Assembly: GCF_910592395.1 (NCBI RefSeq) | Contig: NC_088323.1 | Location: forward strand, 994,001 to 1,054,000 | DNA length: 60,000 bases | Direction of reading: 5' to 3' | DNA from: Lineus longissimus | Taxonomy: Eukaryota; Nemertea; Pilidiophora; Heteronemertea; Lineidae | Part shown: positions 12,001 through 18,945 of the stretch, piece by piece | How positions within the stretch are numbered: position 1 is the stretch's first letter | Layout: every line of letters starts with the position of its first letter | Notes under the pieces: generated by a model | Told to the model about the DNA's origin: nothing | The model's input: only the letters and a program-made list of their open reading frames with translations | Database searches by the model: none | Position numbers and translations under genes: made by a program

Positions 12001-13269
12001 CTGTGTCAACCTCTGTAAGCTGAACCTGAGTAGAACAAGTATTACTTCAAAAGGTAGGAACAAGAGGACTTCTTTCATTTTCCTGATGACTGAAGTACCC
12101 CGCAAGCAAGCCCTTCTTTCGCTGCAGCCTGCACTAATTATTCCTCGACTGGGGTTGAAATTGGTCACTGCTCGGTTTGATATTCATGTTCAAGCAAAAC
12201 CCAGCAATGAAAATGAATGCCTTCACCGCTGCGTAACTCAAGATCAAGTAACGTCACACAGACATGATTGCTTCGAAATGAGAATTGATGGCCTTGGTCA
12301 ATGTTGATGTAGCTGGGAAAGTATGTTATTCCAGTCTGTTGGATGAAAGGGTGGGATTGATGCGCCTGAATGTGTGAGAAGATTCTGTTTTGCCCCTCGG
12401 TGATCGAAGGGCAGTCTAAACATCCCCACCACCCATCTCTACATGTGGCATTCCCATTTAAATTAGGGTTAACATCATTACCTATAACATGTAGCTGGCT
12501 ACCAAACAAGATACGTAATTTAGCCCGCCTGAGGGCTGCTTGTCAGGCTCATCATTAAAGAATGAGGCGAGGTAATTGAGTTAAGGGTATCAATTGATAT
12601 TGGACGAAAATCTAGTCAACCCTAGATTATCTTGATGAGGCAGATTATTCCATGGGAAAAAATGTTAGCCTTTCAATGAATCTCAATGAACCTTAACAAA
12701 TTACATTTTCGAGGGACTTAAACTCTAAACTCTGAGCTCCTTGTGAAGTCTGGACTAATTCCAGACACTTGTTCTCCCGCCAGGGCTCTAGATTCCGAGA
12801 GGCAATGGGCTAGTTTGCTGTCACTTTGAAAAACACTGGGGAAGATTGAGATTCGAAAACATACTCAAGTGCTATAAAACATCATGAATATGATTTCTAA
12901 AAGGCCGTGTTCTTTACTGAAATACCATTGTAATTATGACTTTTTAGTTATGAAGATTACAAGCCATGGATACATTCAGGTGTGGGATGAATGGTGGAAG
13001 CCATACAGCTGAAATGTCACGTGAGAACAGACAGTAGAGTTGTATCCACTCTGGCCAGTGGTCAAAACCTGATAATTCCTCATCATGACCCCATTTTCTT
13101 ATCTTCAGGTGTCGCATGTCTTATTCTTCCCAGTCTCAAGCTACTGAACCTGGATGGCACCTGCGTCAAGCCTACAGCCGAGGCCGTCATCAGAAAAAAT
13201 TGTCCGGCCGTCGGGTGGATCAGTATGAAAAATCTTATCCAGCCACCCGAGAGTGATGAAGACAACTGA
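1..13269 (+). CDS. Leucine-rich-repeat protein gene, 13 exons, 5' partial
   Basis: Exons that join with matching GT-AG sites and phases: about 9-119, 289-668, 928-1177, 1413-1478, 1681-1832, 1913-2068, 2297-2512, 2729-2800, 2968-3049, 3207-3268, 3469-3580, 11962-12053 and 13109-13269 (stop TGA). The N-terminal part is Gly-rich, then acidic (EDHADSDEEDEGYD), then a Gly/Pro/Met repeat. Exon 3 gives a helical segment (HPLVQLCMKHL, LPEGLAERFLMHLIKE). Exons 4-13 give many repeats of the LxxLxLxxTxI type (LKRLKTLNLGNCQQIT, LRTLSLEGTRIS, LRKLLLGNTRVTGAGL, LEVLDLDRTIIGDD), ending in an acidic tail (ESDEDN). LRR solenoids of this kind are usually protein-binding; the helical cap followed by LRRs recalls ZYG11-like or F-box-like substrate adaptors, but I see no definite F-box or VHL box, so the function is unassigned. 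No signal peptide or membrane segment is visible. Oddities: a frame break inside exon 2 and a retrotransposon in intron 11. Confidence 0.9.
411..554 (+). repeat. 18-bp coding minisatellite, 8 units
   Basis: Five perfect copies of GGATGGGTGGACCACCAG (411-500) are followed by three diverged copies to 554. In the frame that splices correctly into exon 3 the unit reads M-G-G-P-P-G, a Gly/Pro/Met low-complexity linker. In the frame of the upstream acidic segment it reads G-W-V-D-H-Q and hits a stop at 534. The unit is a multiple of three, so copy-number change alone cannot change the frame. Confidence 0.95.
2819..3007 (+). repeat. 100-bp tandem duplication across an intron/exon border
   Basis: Two copies about 90 bp long and offset by exactly 100 bp each contain the 3' end of the intron (TAGAAGCTTTATATTGATA, TTTCTATTTCAG) and the first about 40 coding bases of exon 9 (AAATGCCACTTCGCGAGC). 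The downstream copy continues into the rest of exon 9 and its donor at 3050. The upstream copy breaks off after about 40 coding bases and runs into T-rich sequence, leaving a decoy splice acceptor at 2867. Confidence 0.92.
4031..4275 (-). repeat. 3' LTR of the BEL/Pao element
   Basis: 245 bp, TG...CA ended, apparently identical to 11637-11881. Because the element is antisense to the host gene, the AATAAA at 4098-4103 lies in the host's sense direction and might act as a polyadenylation signal for LRR transcripts. Confidence 0.97.
4276..4287 (-). other. Polypurine tract of the BEL/Pao element
   Basis: On the - strand the sequence just before the 3' LTR is ATGGGGGGAGTA. This purine run is in the position expected for second-strand priming. 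Confidence 0.8.
4288..5152 (-). other. BEL internal 3' non-coding region
   Basis: 865 bp between the polyprotein remnant and the polypurine tract. No envelope-like frame or long ORF is present. It includes an A-run at about 4659-4672. Confidence 0.7.
5153..5251 (-). pseudogene. Out-of-frame C-terminal remnant of the BEL polyprotein
   Basis: Directly past the polyprotein stop, in another frame, lies the motif RPIHKLCMLEE, typical of the last segment of BEL polyproteins, followed by an acidic tail and a stop at 5153-5155. A small deletion or single-base change near 5250 has therefore broken the end of the reading frame and cut about 30 residues off the DUF5641-like domain. A sequencing error is also possible. 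The catalytic domains upstream are unaffected. Confidence 0.8.
5251..11520 (-). CDS. BEL/Pao gag-pol polyprotein
   Basis: The open frame is 2,089 codons; numbering here is from 11,520. The likelier start is Met52 at 11,367, because the first 50 residues are translated short repeats and the gag-like sequence begins there. Residues about 200-255 are a charged coiled coil. Residues about 294-412 are 12-residue repeats. A DUF1759-like gag segment starts near 431 (FDGTASEYVKFKRSF). Cys/His zinc modules start at Cys684 (CRFCKDEDHGIWAC), and the retropepsin motif LDSGS has its Asp at 797. Reverse transcriptase has Asp1173 (TADVEAMF) and YVDD at 1251-1254. An A17-like linker is followed by RNase H (Asp1433, HHFADASEGG). 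The integrase has an HHCC zinc domain (about 1745-1790) and the D1823, D1885, E1935 triad. The C-terminal DUF5641-like segment stops early. It replicates by reverse transcription of its RNA and integration of the cDNA. No internal stop is present. Confidence 0.97.
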   Translation of the reverse strand: MQHLLRMVSQFCFVPSRICFVPSIISSVAEEKLSVMTSHSRCGRPLRSTVAMESYLKEKAAQLRRSLGQLKGRVTRKARVLEEGVPVMTAAQIEVAQDELTDAMVRYGDQHENFCKIASDEERGEASAVYFEVGQQVKFNLDVGERQKAYLLRQRNAQRTGEVVRPKQKEQSYVPIPNQVGGSLKMKVATHKSLPKVSQGKVTAREEIENAKRQLQMLEERTARLKIEELEREIVHKEHEMKALEVKRKTVKCKPVELCPEANAFVPQCSPALRDTSGYRANGAVKIEKGGDWSNQSPMVAAQGNMYQSPMVAAQGSRYQSPMVAAQGNMYQSPMVAAQGSKYQSPMADAYSDSYQSPMVNPYNDVYPSQRVDAYDNMYRSPMVAPQSDTIWNPMVAAQNDRHQEPMVATQDGSQFLAIAKTLEKITSHAELPPPEPIKFDGTASEYVKFKRSFDLRVGGKNFSEGFKLAQLLQLTQGNAHKAISLCDGAIDGYQKALGILNDRFGRPYQIVKSCIEKVTNGERINRNSKEMLAFSDQLTSAYDTLCDQDLLKEADTQMTLKAIFDRFPVALQERWVRKVISLEDEGKFPRLADMVQFVKVQARTSTHVVFEVTPPARTTTNIVKQHHDKVKRDQAATQKPKVTTLSTQLEKPRNSANYTGARKSGNKAGVNAATEDMPYKRICRFCKDEDHGIWACSNFEKEDLDARRRFVRNNRLCYCCLGRHMVRSCTRKKKCPKCDQDHHVLLHLEKTSKPPKKEDIGSLQSVKPKSMVLLKVIPVRIAAQNGESTTTLALLDSGSSATLMTRKLAAKIGIEGEPETISINTVLASGKEQEVSICECTLQPIGTDEPSIPVNRANIVEELHIDRKYHPNTLDLSDWEHLKELDLSTQVDEESVSILIGEDVPRAHMVLESCYGTEPHVQPYAVRTPLAWCVAGPIHEESAKGVEINLLAVAEKAEDTEVINQCCRTDEVDDEVVAGKSEVEMNQLEQHNQKLEEAVSSLWQTEKHGFINEDVKMMSFEDRKALHLLDTRTKLVNGHYEIGLLWRSEPPALVDNRMVAAKRLEYLRKRFVKEPAFAEMYCKAMGVYFDNDYARVMTDEEAASVSAKTWYLPHHGVANENKPGKLRVVFDAAASFKGTSLNQELLQGPDQSNSLIGVLLRFREHQIAVTADVEAMFLRFKVPPVDCQALRFLWWRNGLDEHPVTCQMTSHIFGATDSPSACTYGMRKCAEDFGSQFDQRVVDAVTRSFYVDDFLQSVAEVSVCIMLSIQMICLLSKGSLKLTKFMSNSPEVMAALPGEVKASGFVNLSLESTATERALGVRWNVGKDSLGLQVSGISKCGAKSNTRRECLAAVSSIYDPLGFVGPVTLVAKRILQMSCKQRLAWDDELPEELMKAWEGWKATLPALTQISLPRWYFTSEMEGRYELHHFADASEGGYGTVSYLRKVYDTEEGDEVECAFVMAKTRTAPLQFVSIPRLELQAAVVAVRMDGLLRRELDLPVDESFYWTDSKITLSYVCSENRRFKTYVANRVAEIRDSSTPSQWRHIPGKENPADEASRGQTVAAFLKNERWFAGPEFLSKPGASWSTLATEEVMEVDKNDPEVKTEKIIATLTEPATNGLSQLISRSSSWTALRRRVAVLLKFVSYLQSKKKDSGVQFEKKITPSDLDEASKAIMRCIQREVYARDIDAIRKKDGVSSSSSLASLNPLLVDGVLRVGGRISRAPISFDSKHPMIVPKGHHAGTLLIAHFHEATAHAGQEHVLSRIRQTFWLVNARREVRKILKRCIGCRKRNAIRMNQLMADLPAVRLVTYEPPFTNTGVDYFGPMLIKAGRSSVKRWGVLFTCLNVRAVHLEISNSMDLSSFLNAFRRFSGRRGDPKQVWSDNGTNFVGGERELREAIMGWNQEQIQKELCQRGTEWHFQPPLAPHMSGVWESLVKSVKRGLKAVLGDRMVSDEVLVTTHVEVEKIVNSRPICRASDDPDDEEVLTPNHFLLQRGSLTLPPGVFFDTDLYHRKQWRKVQMLANQFWQRWIREYLPTLQKRTKWVRRRRNAEVGDLVLVTDDMLVRGHWPMGVIIKTLAGEDGAVLS
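10272..10640 (-). repeat. 36-bp coding repeats in gag
   Basis: About ten units encode 12 residues each, with the core SPMVAAQGNMYQ. The four N-terminal units are nearly identical; the later ones diverge (SPMADAYSDSYQ, SPMVNPYNDVYP, NPMVAAQNDRHQ). Such low-complexity expansions are lineage-specific and probably form a flexible linker before the gag core. Confidence 0.9.
11619..11636 (-). other. Primer-binding site of the BEL/Pao element
   Basis: Read on the - strand, the sequence directly after the 5' LTR is TGGTAACACGAATAAATG. It starts with the TGG complementary to a tRNA 3' CCA end, with no spacer. I cannot say which tRNA primes it. Confidence 0.75.
11637..11881 (-). repeat. 5' LTR of the BEL/Pao element
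   Basis: 245 bp, apparently identical to the left LTR. In element orientation it begins TGTTAGCGCCG and ends at the TGTATAC boundary, directly next to the primer-binding site. It should carry the element's promoter. The host-sense AATAAA is at 11704-11709. Confidence 0.97.
12054..13108 (+). other. Last intron of the LRR gene
   Basis: This intron runs between the donor GTAGGA and the acceptor ATCTTCAG. No exon with matching phase is visible inside it. It contains the 39-bp piece at 13018-13056 related to the antisense neighbour's last exon. Confidence 0.7.
13018..13056 (+). repeat. 39-bp fragment, inverted match to 13943-13981
   Basis: The sequence beginning CACGTGAGAACAGACAGTAG matches the - strand of 13943-13981 with three substitutions in 39 bases. 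Translated, both give HVR-DS-VVSTLA, so it looks like a piece of the neighbouring gene's last exon, now in the LRR gene's last intron. Confidence 0.85.
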
Positions 13270-13475
13270 AGACCTGTCCTTGTGTTGGAAATTCAGTGAC
13301 GTTTTGGAATTTCATGTTTTGTGCCAACATACTGTTTTTATATCGAGAACAGCCGATTCAATTTTTCAATTCATGAAGAAGTCAACGTATGGCAGGACGA
13401 CATGTTCTAGTATTTTAGTGTTGAGAAGAAGAGTATTATTAAGTCCTCAGTACAATATGTAAGTTAATCATTAAA
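13270..13475 (+). terminator. 3' UTR and polyadenylation signal of the LRR gene
   Basis: Non-coding sequence follows the TGA. An ATTAAA hexamer at 13470-13475 is the best polyadenylation signal, giving a 3' UTR of about 220 bases. Confidence 0.5.
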
Positions 13476-13777
13476 ATGAAATTTAATTTCACTAACTTCT
13501 TTTGTTTGCTTATTTTCCATAATGGACCACCGCTGGCCTGTGGTTCATTAACTGCATGAACGGCTTCATTCATCTGAAAGCTTCTGCCTCTGACGTTGGA
13601 TGTCCTATAAGGACACCCGACGTTAGTTTTCTTGCCACCAGACGCCTTTTAATCGCCATTTACGTCATGGCATTGTTTCAAATAAAAAGGCAACAATGGA
13701 ACGTGATGACCGTTGTATAAGATGTAACGGAGTGAGAACGGACCTCTGACGTGATGCAAGTCTCTCGTAGATTGCCT

Positions 13778-14494
13778 CTAAAACCACTGGTCTTCTTGGT
13801 CAAGAATCGAGATCTCCATGTTGTCAAAAGAAAGTCCTGTTGTCTGCTGGTGAGGAAACGGCCTGGTCTTGTCAACTGGCACTGGCTCTCCAATGCCTTC
13901 TTTGTTGAGATTCAGCAGCCCTCGTAGAAGCATTTGAGTAAAGGCCAGAGTGGATACGACTCCACTGTCTATTCTCACGTGAGGGACATGGTCATTCATT
14001 TGCATGATACCAAGGACGTCTCGGTCCTACATGTATATGAAGAGGACAAGCGAATCCCCTCCCCTCGATACACAGTGGCTTGCATTACAACTTGCTGCAC
14101 ATGTAGGACCAGGCTGCATAAATGTACCCAATGTTTTCGGTATTGAGCAAAATACATTTATAGCTGCCTCCCACGACAGACCCACCAAAAACTGATATAG
14201 ACGACGCGACGACTTTGTCACCTCATCAAGAAGCATAACTCTCAATATCAAATCGGAGATATCCCCAGCTGATCCACTAAATGATGCTGCACAACTTCAT
14301 AATGGTCTCATAAATTGGGCCATCTGTATTGTTTCTCATGTCATGAACACGGTGTCCTGGATATTAATTCTATTTCTGGTGCATGATGGCTTATTGATGA
14401 GGTAAAAACTCTTGTTAGCTCCCATTGTGATCTTTAGGCACCAGCTGGGGATAACATTGTGTTCCGATGTCTGACCAATGTTGACCTCGGCGCC
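13778..14494 (-). pseudogene. 3' end of an unknown gene or gene copy
   Basis: The - strand reads as coding. The first piece begins at the acceptor GTGCAG, base 14494 (GAEVNIGQTSEHNV..., GANKSFYLINKPSC...). It shifts frame near 14340 (RNNTDGPIYETIMKLCSII), shifts back near 14275 (SGSAGDISDLILRVML, LLDEVTKSSRRLYQFL), and ends at a GTGGGT donor after 14186. After a 159-bp intron the last exon is 14026-13778 (DRDVLGIMQMNDHVPH, VRIDSGVVSTLAFTQM, LNKEGIGEPVPVDK, DNMEISILDQEDQWF, stop). The phase across that intron fits. The two frame changes cancel each other, as expected for a decaying copy or two read errors. The protein family was not recognised. It converges tail-to-tail with the LRR gene. No exons further right are convincing. 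Confidence 0.6.
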
Positions 14495-15307
14495 CTGCAC
14501 ATACTATTTGCCATTATATGGGTCGACGTCAGGTTGCTATGAAGAACCGAGGATTGTCTTTCCCCAATGACTCTTTGGGAACAGCCGGCATGGGCGCATT
14601 TAACCTTTTGACCTAGTCACGAACCGCAGTAGGCTCTCGGGGGAGCAGAACAACACTCGTCGTCCAACTGCAGAGAGGCCAGTGTCCCCCCCCCCCCCTT
14701 GCTGAGTACGGCCCTGATGCTCGGGGTTTACATGACATGCATATGACTGTACTGGAAAATTCACTAAGGAACGCCCATGTAACTGGGACATGGATGAGCG
14801 CCGCTTCCCTACCGGTCTTGAGGAGTGGAACACATTTTCCAGTACTCCTCGGGGCACAGCCACAGATTAATTATGTAAGCAATGGACATTCCCTGTTGTG
14901 TTGATCATCAGCAAAAACAGTCCAGCAAAGAAATGGCAACACTGAAACCTCTCGGTAATAACAAAATCATTTTACTTTTCATCATCTGAATCATTTCTGT
15001 GGTTTTTATTGCCTCTGACGCTTTGTGCACTTAAGCTAACGTACCAGATGGACCACCACTCTTGAGTTGGTCACAAGTGCCTCTCTGCCTCGAGTAACAG
15101 TCTGGTTAGAGCAACATCACTGGCTTACTCAACCAGACTAAAGACTCGCGTTTGTGCAATTTGTTCTTGGAGTGGAGTAAAGCATACGCCCCGTAACCAG
15201 GCCCCGTAAACACAATTTGGACAGGGTTGCGCGGAAAACATCATGAAACAAATAAATTACAACCTTAAAAAGTCTAAGATAACATGAACAGGTCTGCCCA
15301 AAACCGA
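14495..15307. other. Intergenic, with a poly-C run
   Basis: No gene seen. A run of about 14 C lies at about 14,685-14,699, next to a sequence (GGGCCGTACTCAGCAAGG on the - strand) of the kind found at ends of invertebrate repeats. No terminal inverted repeats or target duplication could be assigned. Confidence 0.5.
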
Positions 15308-16020
15308 ATCTTCTGCTAATCCGTCAATTTATATTCAAGGAGCAGAGAGCTAATATTTATTATTGTACTACAGAGGAGAAGTTGCGTGCTGCTGGGGAGA
15401 TTTAGATGGGGTGCATGATCAAATCATGATTAAAGCACCGTGCAGGGAACACAGTTGTTAAAAGGTTGCAAAAATACTAGTGTACGGCGTGACCAATTTC
15501 TTGCCTGAACAATGCTGAATAAAACTTTATTGGGCCTAGAAAAATTTAGTGGAATCATATTTGAGGAAGAGATAATTATCACCCGAGCTATAAATCAGTA
15601 TTACCGGATTCGTGTCAAACGCTGCTGTGAAATCTAAACATTTTCTTTTACGGTAGACCTATTCCAACCATATGGAGAATTAACAAGGTGCTAGATCCAC
15701 ATTATAATATCAAATTTTGAGTATTGCTAGATTCCGCACGTAAATGAGATGGTCCTCTCCCCGGACAAGGGGAGTGTCGGTCCGCAATTCACCAGGGTGA
15801 TGAGGTAGTAACTGGACGTCGTGGTCGCTTGAGGGTGGAAGTGTTCGCATTTCCAAAATAACCGGTCCAAAAGGCCATACTTCGAGACCAACATCAGAGC
15901 GTCGGACATTTTTCTGTTAATCCTTCAATTTATATTCCTAGCACAAGGCTAATATTTATCATTGCTCTTGGAAGGAGAGTTAGGGTGTGGGAAGATAACA
16001 TGATTAAAATACAGTCACTG
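15308..16020 (+). repeat. Pair of diverged direct repeats, about 600 bp apart
   Basis: Sequence at about 15308-15445 (TCAATTTATATTC, GCTAATATTTATTATTG, CATGATTAAA) recurs with indels at about 15904-16020. They look like two old copies of one interspersed element about 120-140 bp long. Confidence 0.65.
15727..15909 (-). CDS. Possible 60-codon ORF, unrecognised
   Basis: Opens with MSDALMLVSKYGLLDRLFWK on the - strand and has a GC-richer, codon-like composition. A TATA-like GAATATAAATTG inside the neighbouring repeat lies just upstream of the ATG. There is no recognisable domain, and it could be a chance ORF between repeat copies. Confidence 0.2.
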   Translation of the reverse strand: MSDALMLVSKYGLLDRLFWKCEHFHPQATTTSSYYLITLVNCGPTLPLSGERTISFTCGI

Positions 16021-17072
16021 GTTGATTGCCGCTTGCGACCTGCGCTTTTGTAATGCTCCTTCGCTACGTAGCAGGAATCGAGCAATCGCACCATAAGTTT
16101 AATCTGTTCCCTGAATTCTAATTTCCTGGAAATAGTCAACAATTTCATCATGCCACCTTTCTCCCGCCTTTTCTGTCATCGTACCTTTGACTCTCTACCC
16201 GAATCTCCACTTCAGTGTCCGCCTCATCTACCCCCACGACCAATCACTCCAGCTTCAACGTAAATACATGAAATACGACAGAAAATGCTCAATTCTGCTG
16301 AAATGGGGCGAAAGATTAGCGCGTAACTGACTGGTTTTAGTATCGATCGAACATATAGGAACTTCTATTGACTGCTCCAGACGGTTTTATTCGGACAGAT
16401 TGGACGAGTCCAACGCCTTGGGAACTCGGGACAGCAGTTGGGGGCGGGGAGCAAGATCTTTTGAGAATGAAATGCATGGACCAAGTAAATCGTAGTGTGA
16501 GACTGACGAGACGCGCGACTCTCGTTTGTCGGAACTATTGGCCTACTTGTCATAACTAGCGGAAAACCCGCGGATATATACATGAAGAGAGACGAAATAG
16601 AAATTCATAAGTAGGTTTCGAATGCCTTACCATACGAAGAGCTACAGCGATGAAGTACGAAATTCACGCAAACGTTTTTCTCAATTTCGCCTACTCTTAC
16701 TTCGTTGCTCTTACGGATCGCAGAACCTGCCTGCTTAATACCCATTCTTCCCTTATGATATTCCGACTTTTGATGTCAATTTACAAAATCCGCCTTCATT
16801 TATCATATTCATGACGTGACATGGCACTAATGCGTCATTTAGAAGCCTCTAAGGAGACGCAGAGGTGCGAAACATGGCAAGGTCGTGTTTGGGGGCGTAC
16901 TGAACGTAAAATGGGTACACCGTTCGTATTTAATGGTGGCTCAAGAAAATAGGAATGATGTAACAGTGCCGTAGTGCAGTTATTATTCATGAAAAATTTC
17001 TGAGACTTTGATATTAGTACTTTTCTTAACAGTAAAATGGGCGCCCCCGTGAAAAGATAAAATAAAAAAATC
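16021..17072. other. Intergenic, no gene seen
   Basis: About 1 kb without splice-consistent coding sequence or clear repeats. Confidence 0.5.
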
Positions 17073-17145
17073 CCCCACAGCGGGGTCGAACTCGGAACCT
17101 CTAGCATCGGAGCTTTAGCGTTTTACCGACTGTGCCACGACCCCG
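17073..17145 (-). repeat. tRNA-like element (SINE head or tRNA pseudogene)
   Basis: The - strand is 73 bases long with an A-box-like GTGGCACAGTCGGTAAAACG and a B-box GAGTTCGACCCC. A T-rich tract follows, as expected for a Pol III terminator. The 5' CGGGGTCG does not pair with the 3' end (TGTGGGG) as in a real acceptor stem; it pairs instead with CGACCCCG inside the T arm. It is therefore not a functional tRNA; a tRNA-derived SINE head is likelier. Confidence 0.6.
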
Positions 17146-18879
17146 TTGATGAGTGAGCTCGCATCTTTCAGGGACGTTCATCTCGCATACAAGCTTGAAA
17201 GCAAGGCGTAGTTTTGTGCCATGTGTACCATTTAATTGTTCTAAAGTGACCTTTAAAAACGTCCCTTCTTCAATATTGGCAAAGTGAATTCATAGAATAC
17301 ATGATCGGGAGGTGCACATGACACTCGTTGATGAGTCTAAGAGCACGCAGGTGCTTTCAGGGTTTTAAAGATGCAAAACATTTTCCCGCTTTGCTAGTAT
17401 TAAAACCATGCATGCATTGTGGAACTGTTTGATGAGGCGGTGCTCGATTTCGATTAGTGGTAGCCCTCGGGTACGACGCCATAGCCGGTTCAGGTCTGTC
17501 GTGTCACAAAGACCTTTCATGCCTTTTGTACACGCGCCCTCCAACCTTCTGAGCGGCGACCACACAGTATCATGTAAGCTGATGCTGCCTCGGTGCTTTA
17601 ATCCGGTCCACTGTCGGTGGACACGGTAGCGCTACTACGGATTGCTGGTAGTCTAGCATATCTGGAGGGCGTTTCAAACATCGCCGACGGGCGTTCAACA
17701 CTTCACCAGAGACTGTAACCAGAGTAGCTCTATATGAAATCCGTAAGCCATGTACAAAACTAACGAAAGTCTAGATATCAGCATCAGTGTTATGTGGCGG
17801 TGCATGATGGCAAGCAGGATGTTATCCCCCTGGCCAGCAAAATCCAACTCCTCCAAGTGGGGTGCTACGATACCCTTTCATCTGGCAATAACGCTTGGCA
17901 TTCCTGATGCGGCCTTGTCAAACTATGATGACATGGCTCACCGTCTCGTTCGTGTGCCTTTGTTGGAGACACGTTTGCCGTTGCCTGTGGGATGAACGCA
18001 CCAATCAATGTTGGTAAGGTGCTCTGGAAGTAGGGGTATAACGTTTGGCTTTAAACTCGGCCGGACTTGTGTCTACCGTTCAGGACTGTGATCCCGCGTA
18101 GCGAATCTATTGGCACCTTATAACGTGACTCGACGTAAAGAAAGAATTGGCGCAGACTTTGACGGCGGGGCCGGATGCGGGAACGAGACTAAAAGCCATT
18201 GGATCATTTTACTGAAGTATCGCTCTCCATTGCAGCACACAGCCATCCGCATTTATGAATAACAAATCTCGGAATTGAATGCGCTGAATTAGTCTGGTAA
18301 TAATCGTCTTCTTTCTTCCAAACCAAATCATTTATGCAGTTTAAATGCCCCCTCTCCCAGGAAAAGTGTAATCCTTCATTCATGTAAAATGGATTTTCTC
18401 GCCACACAAGCATTAAACCACCAACGAAATTAAAAAAAACCACATACTCCGCACTGTAATAGTAGTGTGACGAGGCGTCGACCATGTGTGAAGAATGTAA
18501 AATACATTTACCCAAAAGTGCCAGACCGTTTGGGTGAATAAAAATGTAATCAGTGTGAATCTAAATGTTCGGATGGTGAATAATGAACGACATCATCTCT
18601 GAATACAGATTCTATTCGTTTATCTTCTTTGACGAGGTTTTTATCGACCTTCTGCCGTTGTTTGTGTGTACATTTCGGTTGAAGAAAGGGTAATACGAAT
18701 AGCCCGGACAGCACGACGTGGTCCCCTGCTTGGAGTGCACTTGACAAAGTGGAATCAGTTCTGTTAACTTGAAGCCTACAGAAGTGACGACATGATTTCG
18801 CACATTATCTATGGAACACCAACAAAATAGAAAAACTCCAAGACATTTCAACGGGGCGACATTACTATTAAACACAAAG

Positions 18880-18945
18880 GTGGAGAGAGAATGAGTTCGA
18901 ACCGAATACCTCTAGATCAAGACTTCCTGCTCAATCCGTGCTGAT
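18880..18945 (-). repeat. Diverged tRNA-like relic
   Basis: The - strand has ATCTAGAGGT followed by a B-box-like CGGTTCGAACTC, similar in layout to the element at 17.1 kb (GCTAGAGGT then B-box). The A-box is degraded. Confidence 0.3.

Noticed and set aside
17073-17145. Functional tRNA gene
   Set aside because: The acceptor ends do not pair and the T arm pairs with the 5' end instead.
17365-17565. - strand ORF reading SPLRRLEGACTKGMKGLCD
   Set aside because: The local sequence is GC-richer and looks coding, but frames upstream are broken by several stops and the + strand is open as well; too uncertain to list as a gene.
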